64,000 nt of DNA from Cyclobacterium qasimii M12-11B (GCF_000427295.1 NZ_ATNM01000091.1:124001-188000); one strand, 5' to 3'; positions 10,703 through 20,061 are shown, counted from the first letter of the stretch. Notes: a model not told the origin generated them from the sequence alone. Translations and numbers: made by a program.

Positions 10703-12059
10703 ATGACATCAAGAAATTTACAATATCATTTCAAATCTTATCTATTTGGGCTTATTCTACTTTTCATAATGAGTTCTTGTGGTAAAAGTGACTCTTACAA
10801 AAAGCTTTTGGCTGAAAAATATTACCTGGTAGCGGCCAATGAAAAATTGACAGAAACCATGGTTCACGACATATTTTCTCCTCCAGTTGCGAGTAGAATT
10901 TATGCTTACCCTTCCATAGCAGCTTATGAGGTAGCTGTACTTGCCGCTCCGGATGAATTTTATTCCCTGATGGGACAATTGAATGAATCCAGTGCCCTTT
11001 CGATAAATGCTGCTGATTATGAGCAGGCCAATTTTCAATTGGCAAGTCTTGCTGCTTATTATAAAGTGGCGATACAGTTAATATTTACTGAACAATTTCT
11101 GATAGAGGATAGAGAAGCTTTATTTGAGGAAATTAAAAATGCAGGAATGCCTGAAGAGGAATTTCAAGCCTCCCTAGCCCTGGGAGAAGCAGTAGCAGAT
11201 GAAATATTAGCTTATGCTTCTGAAGACAATTACCACCAAAGCAGGTCCTTCGGTAAATACACTGTTAAAAATGACTTAGGAAGTTGGAAGCCTACCCCTC
11301 CTGCTTATATTGAAAGCATAGAGCCCCACTGGAATAAAATAAGGCCCTTTTTCTTGGATTCAGCCAGCCAGTTTGCCCCTGTGGCTCCACCTCCATTTGA
11401 CACTATTCCTGAAAGCACTTTTTTTTCAAGATGCCATGGCTGTCATGGATGCAGGAAATAATATGGAGGGAGAACAAGAAGAAATAGCCTTCTTTTGGGA
11501 CTGCAACCCTTATAAAATGAATGTTAAAGGGCATGTAATGTTCGCAGAAAAGAAAATCACTCCCGGAGGACATTGGATGGGCATTGCTGGCATTGCGGTA
11601 AAAAACAAAGGCATGGAATGGAAAGCTACCGCCGAAACCCTAGCTACTACCTCTATCTACCTATTTGACGGCTTTATTTCCTGCTGGGATGAAAAATACC
11701 GCAGTGCATTGATAAGACCAGAAACCTATATCAATTTATACATGGATGAAAATTGGTTACCATTGTTACAAACACCACCTTTTCCTGAGTATACAAGTGG
11801 ACACAGTGTAGTATCTACCGCTGCTGCAGAGGCTTTGACGAAATTACTTGGTGAACCCTTCCATTTCATTGATTCTACAGAGGTTAAATATGGGTTAGGT
11901 GTCAGGGAATTTGATTCTTTCCGTATTGCTTCAACGGAAGCTGCCATTAGCCGCTTTTTTGGAGGTATCCATTACCTTCCGGCCATTGATAACGGCGTTG
12001 AACAAGGAAAGGAAATTGCCCAGATGATCAATCAAAAAATAAAGACCCGAAAAGAATAA
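10703..12059 (+). CDS. vanadium-haloperoxidase-like lipoprotein (copy 2), frame broken at a T8 run
   Basis: A paralogue of the preceding gene, about 451 aa when repaired. Lipoprotein signal ends IMSSC; then MVHDIFSPPVASRIYAYPS, and in the second half DCNPYKM, KYRSALIRP (K-x6-R-P), YTSGHS and SRFFGGIHYLPAID. The first frame stops at 11461. Dropping one T from the T8 run at 11419-11426 gives ESTFFQDAMAVMD and joins the halves in register with copy 1. Possible causes are a sequencing error, a genuine knock-out or a slippage-prone tract. The third motif has Pro-Ala where copy 1 has Asp-Ala after the His. A hairpin terminator follows. Confidence 0.82.
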
Positions 12060-12075
12060 TTACAATTGAGCTAAT

Positions 12076-12116
12076 CAATAGTCCTTCTGTTTCGTCAGGA
12101 AATAGAAGGACTATTG
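12076..12116. terminator. hairpin between haloperoxidase 2 and nadD
   Basis: Arms CAATAGTCCTTCT and AGAAGGACTATTG pair perfectly over 13 bases with a 15-base loop, followed on the plus strand by GCTTGATTTTT. It lies between two convergent genes and can serve both. Confidence 0.75.
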
Positions 12117-12132
12117 GCTTGATTTTTAAAGA

Positions 12133-12699
12133 TTAAATAAAGAATTTTTTATCCCGAATATAATCCATTACATGTGGATGTAGCAAATATTTCACCGAGC
12201 CTCCTTTACTTATCGTTTTACGAATGAAAGTTGCAGAGATGTCAAGTAAAGGCGCCTCCACAAAATGAATGTTTTTATGTTTCAGGTCTTTGCTTTTCCC
12301 TGGCCTGGGATAGACATATATTTTGTATTGATTTAATAACTCCTCACTGTTTTTCCATTTGTGAAAATGATTCAGGTTATCACCTCCTAGGATAAGGGAA
12401 AAATCATGGGTTGGGTATTGTTCAGAAAGATAGGTGAGCGTATCGATTGTATAGCTGGGTCTGGGCATGTGAAATTCCGTGTCCTTCACTTTGAATTTAA
12501 AATGATCGGCTGTGGCAAGTTCCACCATTTTGAGCCTATCAAATTCATGTAACAAAGACTTGCTTGATTTTAACGGATTTTGAGGCGACACAATAAACCA
12601 AACCTCATCCAGATCAGTTTGATCCTGCATCGTATCAGCAATGATCAAATGCCCTATGTGGATTGGGTTAAATGACCCAAAAAAAAGTCCTACTTTCAA
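12133..12699 (-). CDS. nadD: nicotinate-nucleotide adenylyltransferase
   Basis: A 188-aa cytosolic enzyme that adenylates nicotinate mononucleotide to deamido-NAD in NAD biosynthesis. The nucleotidyltransferase signature GSFNPIHIGH is at residues 8-17. The C-terminal S-A-T-F-I-R-K (ISSTxIR-like) phosphate-binding motif is near residue 160. The length is usual. It is the last gene of a minus-strand run sigma, anti-sigma, gmk, nadD, with only 5 bases between gmk and nadD, so one transcript is likely. Confidence 0.93.
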   Translation of the reverse strand: MKVGLFFGSFNPIHIGHLIIADTMQDQTDLDEVWFIVSPQNPLKSSKSLLHEFDRLKMVELATADHFKFKVKDTEFHMPRPSYTIDTLTYLSEQYPTHDFSLILGGDNLNHFHKWKNSEELLNQYKIYVYPRPGKSKDLKHKNIHFVEAPLLDISATFIRKTISKGGSVKYLLHPHVMDYIRDKKFFI

Positions 12700-12704
12700 A
12701 ATAA

Positions 12705-13277
12705 TTATTTATTTATAAAATCTTTGACCAATGCTTCAGCTTCTTTTAAGGAACGATTCAGGTCTTCATTGACAAGGACAACATCAAATTGCTTTTCGAA
12801 ACCCATTTCAAATTTCGCTTTATAAATCCTTCTTGAAAGGCTTTCTTCAGATTCTGTACCTCTGTCCCGCAACCTTTGAGCCAAATCCTCCATTGAAGGG
12901 ACTTTTACAAAAACAGCTAGTGCTTTGTCTCCAAAATATTTTTTAAGATTGATACCTCCTTTTACATCTACGTCGAAAATGACATGCCTTCCTTCAGCCC
13001 AAATCCTTTCAATTTCTTCTTTTAGCGTACCATAAAAGTTACCTGCATATACTTCTTCCCATTCGATAAAGGCATCCTGATTGATTTTTTCACGAAATTC
13101 TTCAGGTGACAAAAAATAATAATCTTTACCATTTTGTTCCTCTCTGCCTCGCTTGTCTCTGGTACATGCAGAGATGGAGAAACCTAGAAGTGGTTCATAT
13201 TCTAAAAGATGCTTGACAATAGTAGTTTTACCAGATCCGGATGGAGCTGAAAATATTATGACTTTTCCTTGAGGCAT
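12705..13277 (-). CDS. gmk: guanylate kinase
   Basis: A 190-aa GMP kinase (ATP + GMP to ADP + GDP). P-loop [10 protein letters not shown] near residues 10-19; the GMP-binding segment with [20 protein letters not shown] and [14 protein letters not shown]; then [10 protein letters not shown] and the LID region RLRDRGTES with [10 protein letters not shown]. The ATG at 13277 gives the standard N-terminus [14 protein letters not shown]; the frame stays open upstream to 13352, but that would overlap the anti-sigma gene. It starts 5 bases after the anti-sigma gene. Confidence 0.94.
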   Translation of the reverse strand: MPQGKVIIFSAPSGSGKTTIVKHLLEYEPLLGFSISACTRDKRGREEQNGKDYYFLSPEEFREKINQDAFIEWEEVYAGNFYGTLKEEIERIWAEGRHVIFDVDVKGGINLKKYFGDKALAVFVKVPSMEDLAQRLRDRGTESEESLSRRIYKAKFEMGFEKQFDVVLVNEDLNRSLKEAEALVKDFINK

Positions 13278-13282
13278 AAATT

Positions 13283-13555
13283 TTATTTTAATTCCTGAAT
13301 TTTTTGCCTGATAGTGGCTGCCAATTCGGAGGGTACCATGTGCTTGGTACATTTATTTTGCAAAATCTCTTTGATCACTTTTTCCAAGTGGTAATGCTCA
13401 AAACATGGTTGACATTTTGCTAACTTTTCGTTAAGCATCTCCTTTGAATCAACCGCTCCCTCTCCATCCAAAATGCTTTCTAATAGTTCAAAGCATTTGT
13501 TTTCATCGCTACAGTTTTGCTTTCTTTCGCTGGATGTGTTTAGATTCTTGTCCAT
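13283..13555 (-). CDS. zinc-finger-type anti-sigma factor, small
   Basis: A 90-aa cytosolic protein with the pattern of a soluble zinc-binding anti-sigma factor. A His/Cys cluster, [12 protein letters not shown], sits near residues 48-59, with further Cys at about 15, 21 and 69. No membrane segment is present. It follows the ECF sigma gene after 23 bases, the usual order for a sigma/anti-sigma pair, so it most likely holds that sigma factor inactive, perhaps until oxidation or metal loss. Function is inferred from context and Cys pattern. Confidence 0.75.
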   Translation of the reverse strand: MDKNLNTSSERKQNCSDENKCFELLESILDGEGAVDSKEMLNEKLAKCQPCFEHYHLEKVIKEILQNKCTKHMVPSELAATIRQKIQELK

Positions 13556-13578
13556 TTTAAGTATTTTCGATGCTATTT

Positions 13579-14169
13579 TTATTCTTCCTCAGTATCATAA
13601 CCCATATTTTCAGCATAGGAACGAAGTTTATCCTTTAAAAGGTTCCTTGCTCGATGAAGTCTAGACCTTACAGTTCCAATTGGGATGTCCAAAATCTTTG
13701 CCATCTCTTCGTAAGTAAACCCTTCAAGGTCGCAAAGAATGATTACTGTCCTAAAATCAACAGCAAGACTATTCAGTGCATTTGAGATCTCATCTCCCAA
13801 CATATCCTTGACCGCATCCACTCTTAAATCAGAGGTCATACTATAGTCAACATTATCAGAGTTATAATAAGTTTCCACCTCCTGGTAATCTACCTTGGCG
13901 GGTTGCTTACTCTTCTTCCGATATTCATTGATAAAGCTATTTTTCAGTATCCTGAATAACCAGGCTTTGGCATTCGTTCCTTTCTCAAAAGAATTAATAA
14001 ACCTGTATGCCTTAAGATAGGTATCCTGTACCAAATCCTTGGCATCATCCTCATCAAAAGTCAACCTGTACGCAAAATTGTACATAGAGTCTATATGAGG
14101 CATGAATTCATGATCAAAAATGTTATTTTTATCTTTATCAGAATATTTTTTTCTTTGTACTTCGGACAT
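13579..14169 (-). CDS. ECF-family RNA polymerase sigma factor (SigH/RpoE-like)
   Basis: A 196-aa group-4 sigma factor. Region 2 (about residues 20-90) has the core-binding and -10-recognition signature DAKDLVQDTYLKAYRFINSF and AWLFRILKNSFINEYRKK. Region 4 (about 125-180) ends in the helix-turn-helix YEEMAKILDIPIGTVRSRLHRAR. It heads a minus-strand run with its anti-sigma, gmk and nadD. It diverges from the acyltransferase gene. The SigH-like region 2 and Zn-type partner suggest a stress regulon; the inducer cannot be read from sequence. Confidence 0.92.
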   Translation of the reverse strand: MSEVQRKKYSDKDKNNIFDHEFMPHIDSMYNFAYRLTFDEDDAKDLVQDTYLKAYRFINSFEKGTNAKAWLFRILKNSFINEYRKKSKQPAKVDYQEVETYYNSDNVDYSMTSDLRVDAVKDMLGDEISNALNSLAVDFRTVIILCDLEGFTYEEMAKILDIPIGTVRSRLHRARNLLKDKLRSYAENMGYDTEEE

Positions 14170-14283
14170 AGACCATAAAATTACTAATTGGGTTTATTTA
14201 TAACTAATTTTCCTCAAGAAAGTCGCTATAATTTCATTCTTTTGACCCAAGATAAATTCTTATTAAATCTCGCAGATAGTAAT

Positions 14284-15135
14284 ATGCTCTTATTTCGGCT
14301 GTTTTCCAAACTACCTCTGGAAGTATTGTTTATTTTTTCGGACCTATTTTATCTATTGGCCTACTATGTCTTGGGCTATAGAAAAAAAATAGTCCTTAGT
14401 AATATTAAACATGCTTTCCCTGAAAAAAATGATGTAGAAGTTCGTGCCATTGCTCGAAAATTCTACCGAAACTTCACTGATTCAATGGCCGAAACCATCA
14501 AGCTACTGACGATGAGTGAGAAGGAACTCCTGCGCCGATTCGTTACCAAAAACTCAAATTTGGTCTTTGACAATGTGGCCAATGGCGAGATAGTAATTGG
14601 CATGTGTGGTCATTTTTTCAACTGGGAAGGTCATTTGGTGGCAGCCTCCTCACAGGTTTCGGATAAATGTGAAACCATCTACACAAAATTAAGTCAGCCC
14701 TTTTTTGAAAAACTAATGAAATCCATCCGTTGCAGATTTGGCGCCATACTTACGGAAAGGAAATCCTTTCAACGAACCTTTTTGAGAAATAGAAATCAAC
14801 CTCGACTAATCGTATTAGCTGCAGACCAAAGACCAAATCTTGCCGACATCAGGTATTGGGCCCCATTTATGAATCGAGAGACAGCTTTTTTTGAGGGAGG
14901 AGAGAAATTGGCGAAAAAATTCAACACCAAGGTTATTTATGCACATACCAGTAAACCTAAGAGAGGACATTATGTATTTGAGTACCAAACAATCGCCCAG
15001 CCTCCTTATACAGACGATTTAGCACATTCCATTACCGATAAATTTATAGCGCTTTTAGAAAACAACATAAAAGATTCTCCCTCTCTTTACCTTTGGTCCC
15101 ACAATAGGTGGAAACAGAAAAAACCTAAAGATTAA
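14284..15135 (+). CDS. LpxL/HtrB-family lipid A (Kdo2-lipid) acyltransferase
   Basis: A 283-aa inner-membrane acyltransferase of the lauroyl/myristoyl family that adds secondary acyl chains to lipid A. One N-terminal hydrophobic stretch (LEVLFIFSDLFYLLAYYVLG), then RKKIVLSNIKHAFP and the catalytic H-x4-E motif in GHFFNWEGH, then LAADQRP and the late SLYLWSHNRWK typical of the family. I place the start at the ATG at 14284, where the family N-terminus begins (MLLFRLFSKLP); an upstream in-frame start at 14188 would add a non-membrane tail that overlaps the sigma-factor promoter region. Confidence 0.88.
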   Translation: MLLFRLFSKLPLEVLFIFSDLFYLLAYYVLGYRKKIVLSNIKHAFPEKNDVEVRAIARKFYRNFTDSMAETIKLLTMSEKELLRRFVTKNSNLVFDNVANGEIVIGMCGHFFNWEGHLVAASSQVSDKCETIYTKLSQPFFEKLMKSIRCRFGAILTERKSFQRTFLRNRNQPRLIVLAADQRPNLADIRYWAPFMNRETAFFEGGEKLAKKFNTKVIYAHTSKPKRGHYVFEYQTIAQPPYTDDLAHSITDKFIALLENNIKDSPSLYLWSHNRWKQKKPKD

Positions 15136-15651
15136 CCCTGAAAGAGGCAATAGCCATTCTAATTCATTCTGGGCAACTTTCTGAAAAAATCGGGACAGCC
15201 TATGAATAATTCTTTTGCATAAAAGGGGTTAAATTTAAACCACTTCTTTCATTTGGTTTAATATTATCTACGACACTTTTTTTCTGACAGACACATTCTA
15301 GCTTTGTTTTTGCAAGCATGGAATTTGGACATTAATACCCAATTCATTCAACAATAACTATTGGCAATTTCAGGGATGGGTTTGGATTAGAATAAACGGC
15401 CTACCATTAGATTAAAGTGATTTCACCATGGGGAAGATATTTATTACTGATAGGGCTTATACCCCTATTAAAACAATTTATGCCTTGGCATAAAGCAGGT
15501 AACAAGTTTTAAAGCTTAAAAATTATTACCTTATATTCACGATTTTTAAAAATACAGACATTAAAATTGTATCAGAGGATAAGCTGGAAAAGAATTGATA
15601 ACTTTGAGCCTGCTAGAATTGCCTCCCTGAATACAATAAATTAACTATTAT
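15136..15651. other. gene-free region before the helicase gene
   Basis: About 516 bases without a convincing gene. A 21-codon frame from 15428 is the only short candidate and has no support. The region contains the helicase promoter at 15577-15606. No clear terminator follows the acyltransferase gene. Confidence 0.45.
15577..15606 (+). promoter_or_regulatory. Bacteroidota promoter (TTG-N19-TAACTTTG) for the helicase
   Basis: TTG at 15577-15579 and TAACTTTG at 15599-15606 are separated by 19 bases, matching the Bacteroidota housekeeping promoter TTG-N19-21-TAnnTTTG in both element and spacing. The helicase ATG lies 45 bases downstream. Confidence 0.65.
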
Positions 15652-17897
15652 ATGGATTATTTAGCCACCCTCAACCCTCCTCAATTGGAAGCTGTCGAAA
15701 AAACAGATGGTCCAGTTATGATTATTGCAGGAGCAGGGTCCGGAAAGACCAGAGTACTTACCTTTAGGATTGCCCATTTAATACGTCAAAAGAAGGTTGA
15801 TGCATTTCAGATTCTCTCCCTAACATTTACCAATAAGGCTGCCAGTGAAATGAAGCAGCGAATAGAAAAACTTATTGGGCTTGAGGCTAGAAATACCTGG
15901 ATGGGTACCTTTCACTCTGTGTTTGCAAAAATCCTGAGAGTGGAAGCTTCTAAATTAGGTTACCCCAGTAATTTCACCATTTATGACAGTGACGACAGCA
16001 AATCGCTCATCCGATCTATTGTAAGAGAAATGAAGTTGGACGATAAAGTCTATAAAGCCAATACGGTACTTTCCAGGATCTCTGGTGCTAAAAACAGACT
16101 AATAGGATGGGAAGCCTATCTGAAGGATCCATACATTGCAGCAGATGATGAAGCTGCCATGAAACCAAAAATGGGGGAAATCTACAAAACCTATCAGAAC
16201 AGGTTATTCAGGTCGTCTGCAATGGATTTTGACGATTTGCTTTTCAACACCAATGTTTTGTTCCGTGATCACGCTGATGTATTGTACAAATACCAGCAAC
16301 GATTCAAATACGTAATGGTGGATGAGTTTCAAGACACCAACCTTTCACAGTACCTTATCACAAAAAAACTGGCGGCAGTTCATCAGAATATCTGTGTAGT
16401 AGGCGACGATGCACAGAGTATTTATGCATTTAGAGGGGCCGACATTCAAAATATCCTCAATTTTGAAAAGGACTATCCTGATCTTTTTGTGGTAAAATTG
16501 GAGCAAAACTACCGCTCCACAAAAAACATTGTTGAAACAGCCAATTCTATCATTGCCAAAAACAAATCACAACTTAAAAAGAATGTTTGGACGCAAAATG
16601 ACTCTGGAGACCTGATTGAATTAATGAAGGCCACTTCTGACAATGAGGAAGGCAGAATGGTTGCGGCAACAATTTTTGAAGAAAAAACAACAAACAATTA
16701 AGCAACAGTGACTTTGCGATATTGTACCGGACCAATTCCCAATCCAGGTCAATGGAGGAGGCCCTGAGGAAATCAGGAATAGCTTATAGGATCATTGGAG
16801 GACTTTCGTTTTATCAAAGGAAGGAAATTAAAGATCTCATGGCCTATTTCAGGTACACTGTCAATCAGGAAGATGAGGAAGCTTTCAAAAGAATCATCAA
16901 TTATCCTAAAAGAGGAATCGGCAATACAAGTGTAGAGAAACTGCTGGTTGGCGCTTACGAGCATGACATTTCACTGTGGAAAGTACTCACAAATAGCAAG
17001 AGTTTCTTGTCCGGAAGAGGTGCCAATGCTGTTTCCGATTTTTGCACAACCATCAACAGTTTTAAAATGGAGATAGAAAGAAAGGATGCTTTTGAAGCGG
17101 CTACTTCTATCGCCAAACAATCTGGGCTGTTGCGGGATTTATACGAAGACAAAACCATAGAGGGACTCAACAGGTACGAAAACGTTCAGGAATTACTCAA
17201 TGCAATTAAGGAATACGTAGACAATTCAGAGAATGAAGACAAATCCTTAGGGGCTTTTCTTCAAGAAATTGCCTTACTTACGGATGAGGACCAGAACAAA
17301 AACAACCAGGACACCGTTACCATGATGACCATACACTCCTCCAAAGGGCTGGAGTTTAAGTATGTTTTTGTGGTAGGAATGGAAGAAGACCTTTTCCCCT
17401 CCCAGATGATGATGCAAAGCAGGGAAGATCTGGAGGAAGAAAGGCGTTTGTTTTATGTGGCCACCACCAGGGCCATGGAAAAGTTGTACTTCAGCTATGC
17501 ACTCACCCGATACAGGTATGGTAGATTATTGAATTGTGAGCCAAGTAGGTTTTTGGAAGAGATTGACCCAACCTATATAAAGGTTAACAAAAAAATAAGC
17601 ACAAAACTCTCTAGTTCTTTTAGAGAGAGCGAAGGCAAACAGGGCTTTGTAGGGCTAAAGAAAAAGCCAGCCATGAGAAGCACCACTACAAAGTTACATG
17701 ATCCGGGGCCTAACTTTAAACCATCCAATACTAACTCCTTGCAAGAGGGCATGAAGATAGAACATCCTAAGTTTGGCTTTGGTAAAGTCCATGCCATTGA
17801 AACTGAAGGAACGAACAGAAAAGCACATATTCATTTCGAGCATTTTGGAGATAAAACATTATTACTTAGCTTTGCAAAGCTTCGCATAGTGGAATAG
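15652..17897 (+). CDS. pcrA: UvrD/PcrA-type superfamily 1 DNA helicase, frame broken by one base
   Basis: A 3'-5' ATP-dependent helicase, about 748 aa when repaired, used in nucleotide excision repair and replication conflict. All SF1A motifs are present: Walker A AGAGSGKT, LTFTNKAASEMK, DEFQDTN, GDDAQSIYAFRGAD, LEQNYRS, then MTIHSSKGLEF and EERRLFYVATTRA, and a C-terminal Tudor-like segment (GMKIEHPKFGFGKV). The first frame ends at 16701. Adding one A to the A6 run 16682-16687 reads EEKNNKQLSNSDFAILYRT, exactly the family sequence across the gap. As this is a near-essential housekeeping gene, an error in the sequence is the best explanation. Confidence 0.9.
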
Positions 17898-17947
17898 AAA
17901 ATATCCATAGACACCAGAAGTGCCAGGAACTTACTAATGCATATTTT

Positions 17948-17973
17948 TTAGTATATTGACATTAGTATATTGA
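17948..17973. repeat. short direct repeat upstream of DUF4290
   Basis: TTAGTATATTGA occurs twice (17948-17959 and 17962-17973), separated by two bases. It lies 32 bases before the DUF4290 ATG, in the likely promoter region. It could be a tandem binding site or chance in AT-rich DNA. Confidence 0.4.
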
Positions 17974-18004
17974 GAAGAGTTCAGGAAACTTAAATGAAGG
18001 TGTC

Positions 18005-18682
18005 ATGGTAAATAATGAAAAGCCTAAAAACAAAGTTATTTTGAAAGAATACGGAAAAAACATCCAAAAATTAGTGGATTATGTAAAGACTGTTCCAGAG
18101 CAAGACAAAAGAACAGAGTATGCATATGCCCTAGTGGAATTGATGAAACAACTCAATCCATTATTAAAAACCGAAAGTGATCAAAAGCTTTGGGATGACA
18201 TGTACATTATGTCTGATTTCTCTCTAGAGGTCGATGCACCTTTCCCAATGCCTGAAAAGGAGCTTTTAGGTAAAAAGCCTCTGCCGATAGGTTATCCAAA
18301 GGGAGAAGTTCGATTCAAACATTATGGCAGAAACATTGAAAAACTCATAGAGAAAGCCATTGAGATTGAAGATGATGAAGAGCAAGAAATTGCCTTGATC
18401 TATATTGGGCAGCTAATGAGAAGCTTTCACTCTACATGGAATAGGGAAAACTTTGATGATGCCATCATTTTAGATGACATCAAGACCCTCTCCAAAGGAA
18501 AACTCCACATCGATCTTGAAAAGGTCAGGGAAAATGGTCTTTTCGAAACCAGCATGCGCAGAGATTTCAAAAGCAATGTTCCAACTACCCCTGCAAGCAA
18601 TAATACCAACAGTGGAAGAAGGAATTATACGGGAGGGAAAAGAAGAAATAGCAATTCTAATAGCAAAAAAAGAAGAAATTAA
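18005..18682 (+). CDS. DUF4290 family protein
   Basis: A 225-aa protein of a Bacteroidota-restricted family of unknown function. The motif KEYGKNIQKLVDYVK is near the N-terminus and a related one (KHYGRNIEKLIEKAIEIED) near the middle, which suggests two similar helical segments; between them is a WDDMYIMSDFSLEVDAPFPMP segment. The last 35 residues form a basic Asn/Ser/Arg-rich tail. Its stop codon overlaps the murA start (TAATG), so the two are translationally coupled. The same gene order is familiar in related genomes, so a link to cell-wall synthesis is plausible but unproven. Confidence 0.88.
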   Translation: MVNNEKPKNKVILKEYGKNIQKLVDYVKTVPEQDKRTEYAYALVELMKQLNPLLKTESDQKLWDDMYIMSDFSLEVDAPFPMPEKELLGKKPLPIGYPKGEVRFKHYGRNIEKLIEKAIEIEDDEEQEIALIYIGQLMRSFHSTWNRENFDDAIILDDIKTLSKGKLHIDLEKVRENGLFETSMRRDFKSNVPTTPASNNTNSGRRNYTGGKRRNSNSNSKKRRN

Positions 18683-19989
18683 TGGCATCATTCCGGGTAA
18701 ACGGAGGGACAAAACTGAAAGGCGAAATCACTCCTCAAGGCGCTAAAAATGAAGCCTTACAAATCCTCTGTGCCGTATTACTTACACCTGAGGAAGTTAT
18801 TATTAACAATCTCCCCAATATAAGGGATGTCAATAAATTAATTGAATTGCTCTCTGACATGGGAGTAATCGTGAAGAAACTTGGTCCGGAAAGCTATTCT
18901 TTTACGGCTAAAAACATCAAACTATCTTACCTGGAAACGGAGGAGTATCTCGAGAAAGCCTCTGGCTTAAGAGGATCCGTAATGCTTTTGGGCCCCTTGC
19001 TTTCCCGATTTGGAAAAGGGAGAATATCCAAACCAGGAGGAGATAAAATTGGTAGGAGAAGAATGGACACTCATTTTACGGGTTTCCAAAACCTTGGTGC
19101 CAAGTTTCATTATGACGCTAAAAAAGGATTGTATAAAATTGATGGCAGTAAGCTGAAAGGCGCTTACATGTTACTTGATGAAGCTTCTGTAACAGGCACT
19201 GCAAACATTCTTATGGCTGCTGCAATGGCTGAAGGTAAGACAACCATATACAATGCGGCTTGCGAACCCTATATACAGCAGCTATGCCTAATGATCAATA
19301 GCATGGGCGGCAAGATTACTGGAATAGGTTCGAACCTTTTAGAAATTGAAGGAGTGAAGAGTCTTAAAGGCACTACGCACAGACTTCTTCCCGACATGAT
19401 AGAAATTGGCTCTTTTATTGGCTTAGCGGCCATGACCCAATCAGAAATCACCATTAAAAATGCCCAAGTAGACAAATTGGGGATTATTCCTGATACTTTC
19501 AGAAGGCTAGGCATTCAGCTCGAAATTAAAGGCGATGATATTTTCATACCTGCTAAAAAACATTTCGAGATTGACACCTTTATTGATGGATCTATATTGA
19601 CTGTCTCAGATGCTATCTGGCCAGGTTTCACCCCTGATCTACTAAGCATTGTATTGGTAGTGGCTACTCAAGCCAAAGGGACTGTCTTGGTTCATCAGAA
19701 AATGTTTGAAAGCCGATTGTTTTTTGTGGATAAATTGATTGACATGGGTGCCCAGATCATCTTGTGTGACCCTCACAGAGCCACCGTAATCGGATTGGAT
19801 AGAAAGTACCCACTAAAGGGTATTCGAATGACTTCCCCCGATATACGGGCAGGAGTATCCCTCTTGATTGCAGCCATGTCTGCTGAAGGAGTATCGATTA
19901 TAGACAATGTAGAACAAATAGACCGAGGCTATCAATACATCGATCAACGACTAAATGCCTTAGGAGCAGATATCGTAAGGTTTAATTAG
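18682..19989 (+). CDS. murA: UDP-N-acetylglucosamine 1-carboxyvinyltransferase, Cys-to-Asp variant
   Basis: A 435-aa enzyme transferring enolpyruvate from PEP to UDP-GlcNAc, the first committed step of peptidoglycan synthesis. Family features: GAKNEALQILCAVLL at the N-terminus, ASGLRGSVMLLGPLLSRFG, then KPGGDKIGRRRMD. The residue aligned with the catalytic, fosfomycin-alkylated Cys115 of E. coli is Asp121 here (codon 19042-19044). Asp at this position keeps activity and gives intrinsic fosfomycin resistance in Mycobacterium and Chlamydia MurA. The C-terminus has the usual DIRAGVSLLIAAMSAEG. The start overlaps the DUF4290 stop; a strong terminator follows. Confidence 0.95.
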   Translation: MASFRVNGGTKLKGEITPQGAKNEALQILCAVLLTPEEVIINNLPNIRDVNKLIELLSDMGVIVKKLGPESYSFTAKNIKLSYLETEEYLEKASGLRGSVMLLGPLLSRFGKGRISKPGGDKIGRRRMDTHFTGFQNLGAKFHYDAKKGLYKIDGSKLKGAYMLLDEASVTGTANILMAAAMAEGKTTIYNAACEPYIQQLCLMINSMGGKITGIGSNLLEIEGVKSLKGTTHRLLPDMIEIGSFIGLAAMTQSEITIKNAQVDKLGIIPDTFRRLGIQLEIKGDDIFIPAKKHFEIDTFIDGSILTVSDAIWPGFTPDLLSIVLVVATQAKGTVLVHQKMFESRLFFVDKLIDMGAQIILCDPHRATVIGLDRKYPLKGIRMTSPDIRAGVSLLIAAMSAEGVSIIDNVEQIDRGYQYIDQRLNALGADIVRFN

Positions 19990-20020
19990 CAGATAAATTT
20001 CAAATCACATTTTTAAAAAA

Positions 20021-20061
20021 CTAAAAGCAGCAATAGTCATCCTTACTATTGCTGCTTTTAG
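20021..20061. terminator. terminator after murA
   Basis: Arms CTAAAAGCAGCAATAGT and ACTATTGCTGCTTTTAG pair perfectly over 17 bases with a 7-base loop, preceded by an A-tract. It is a strong intrinsic terminator. Confidence 0.85.

Noticed and set aside
13473-13664. 63-codon plus-strand frame over the anti-sigma/sigma junction
   Set aside because: Antisense shadow of two well-supported minus-strand genes.
15428-15493. 21-codon frame in the gap before pcrA
   Set aside because: Too short, no RBS or conserved motif visible; could not be supported.
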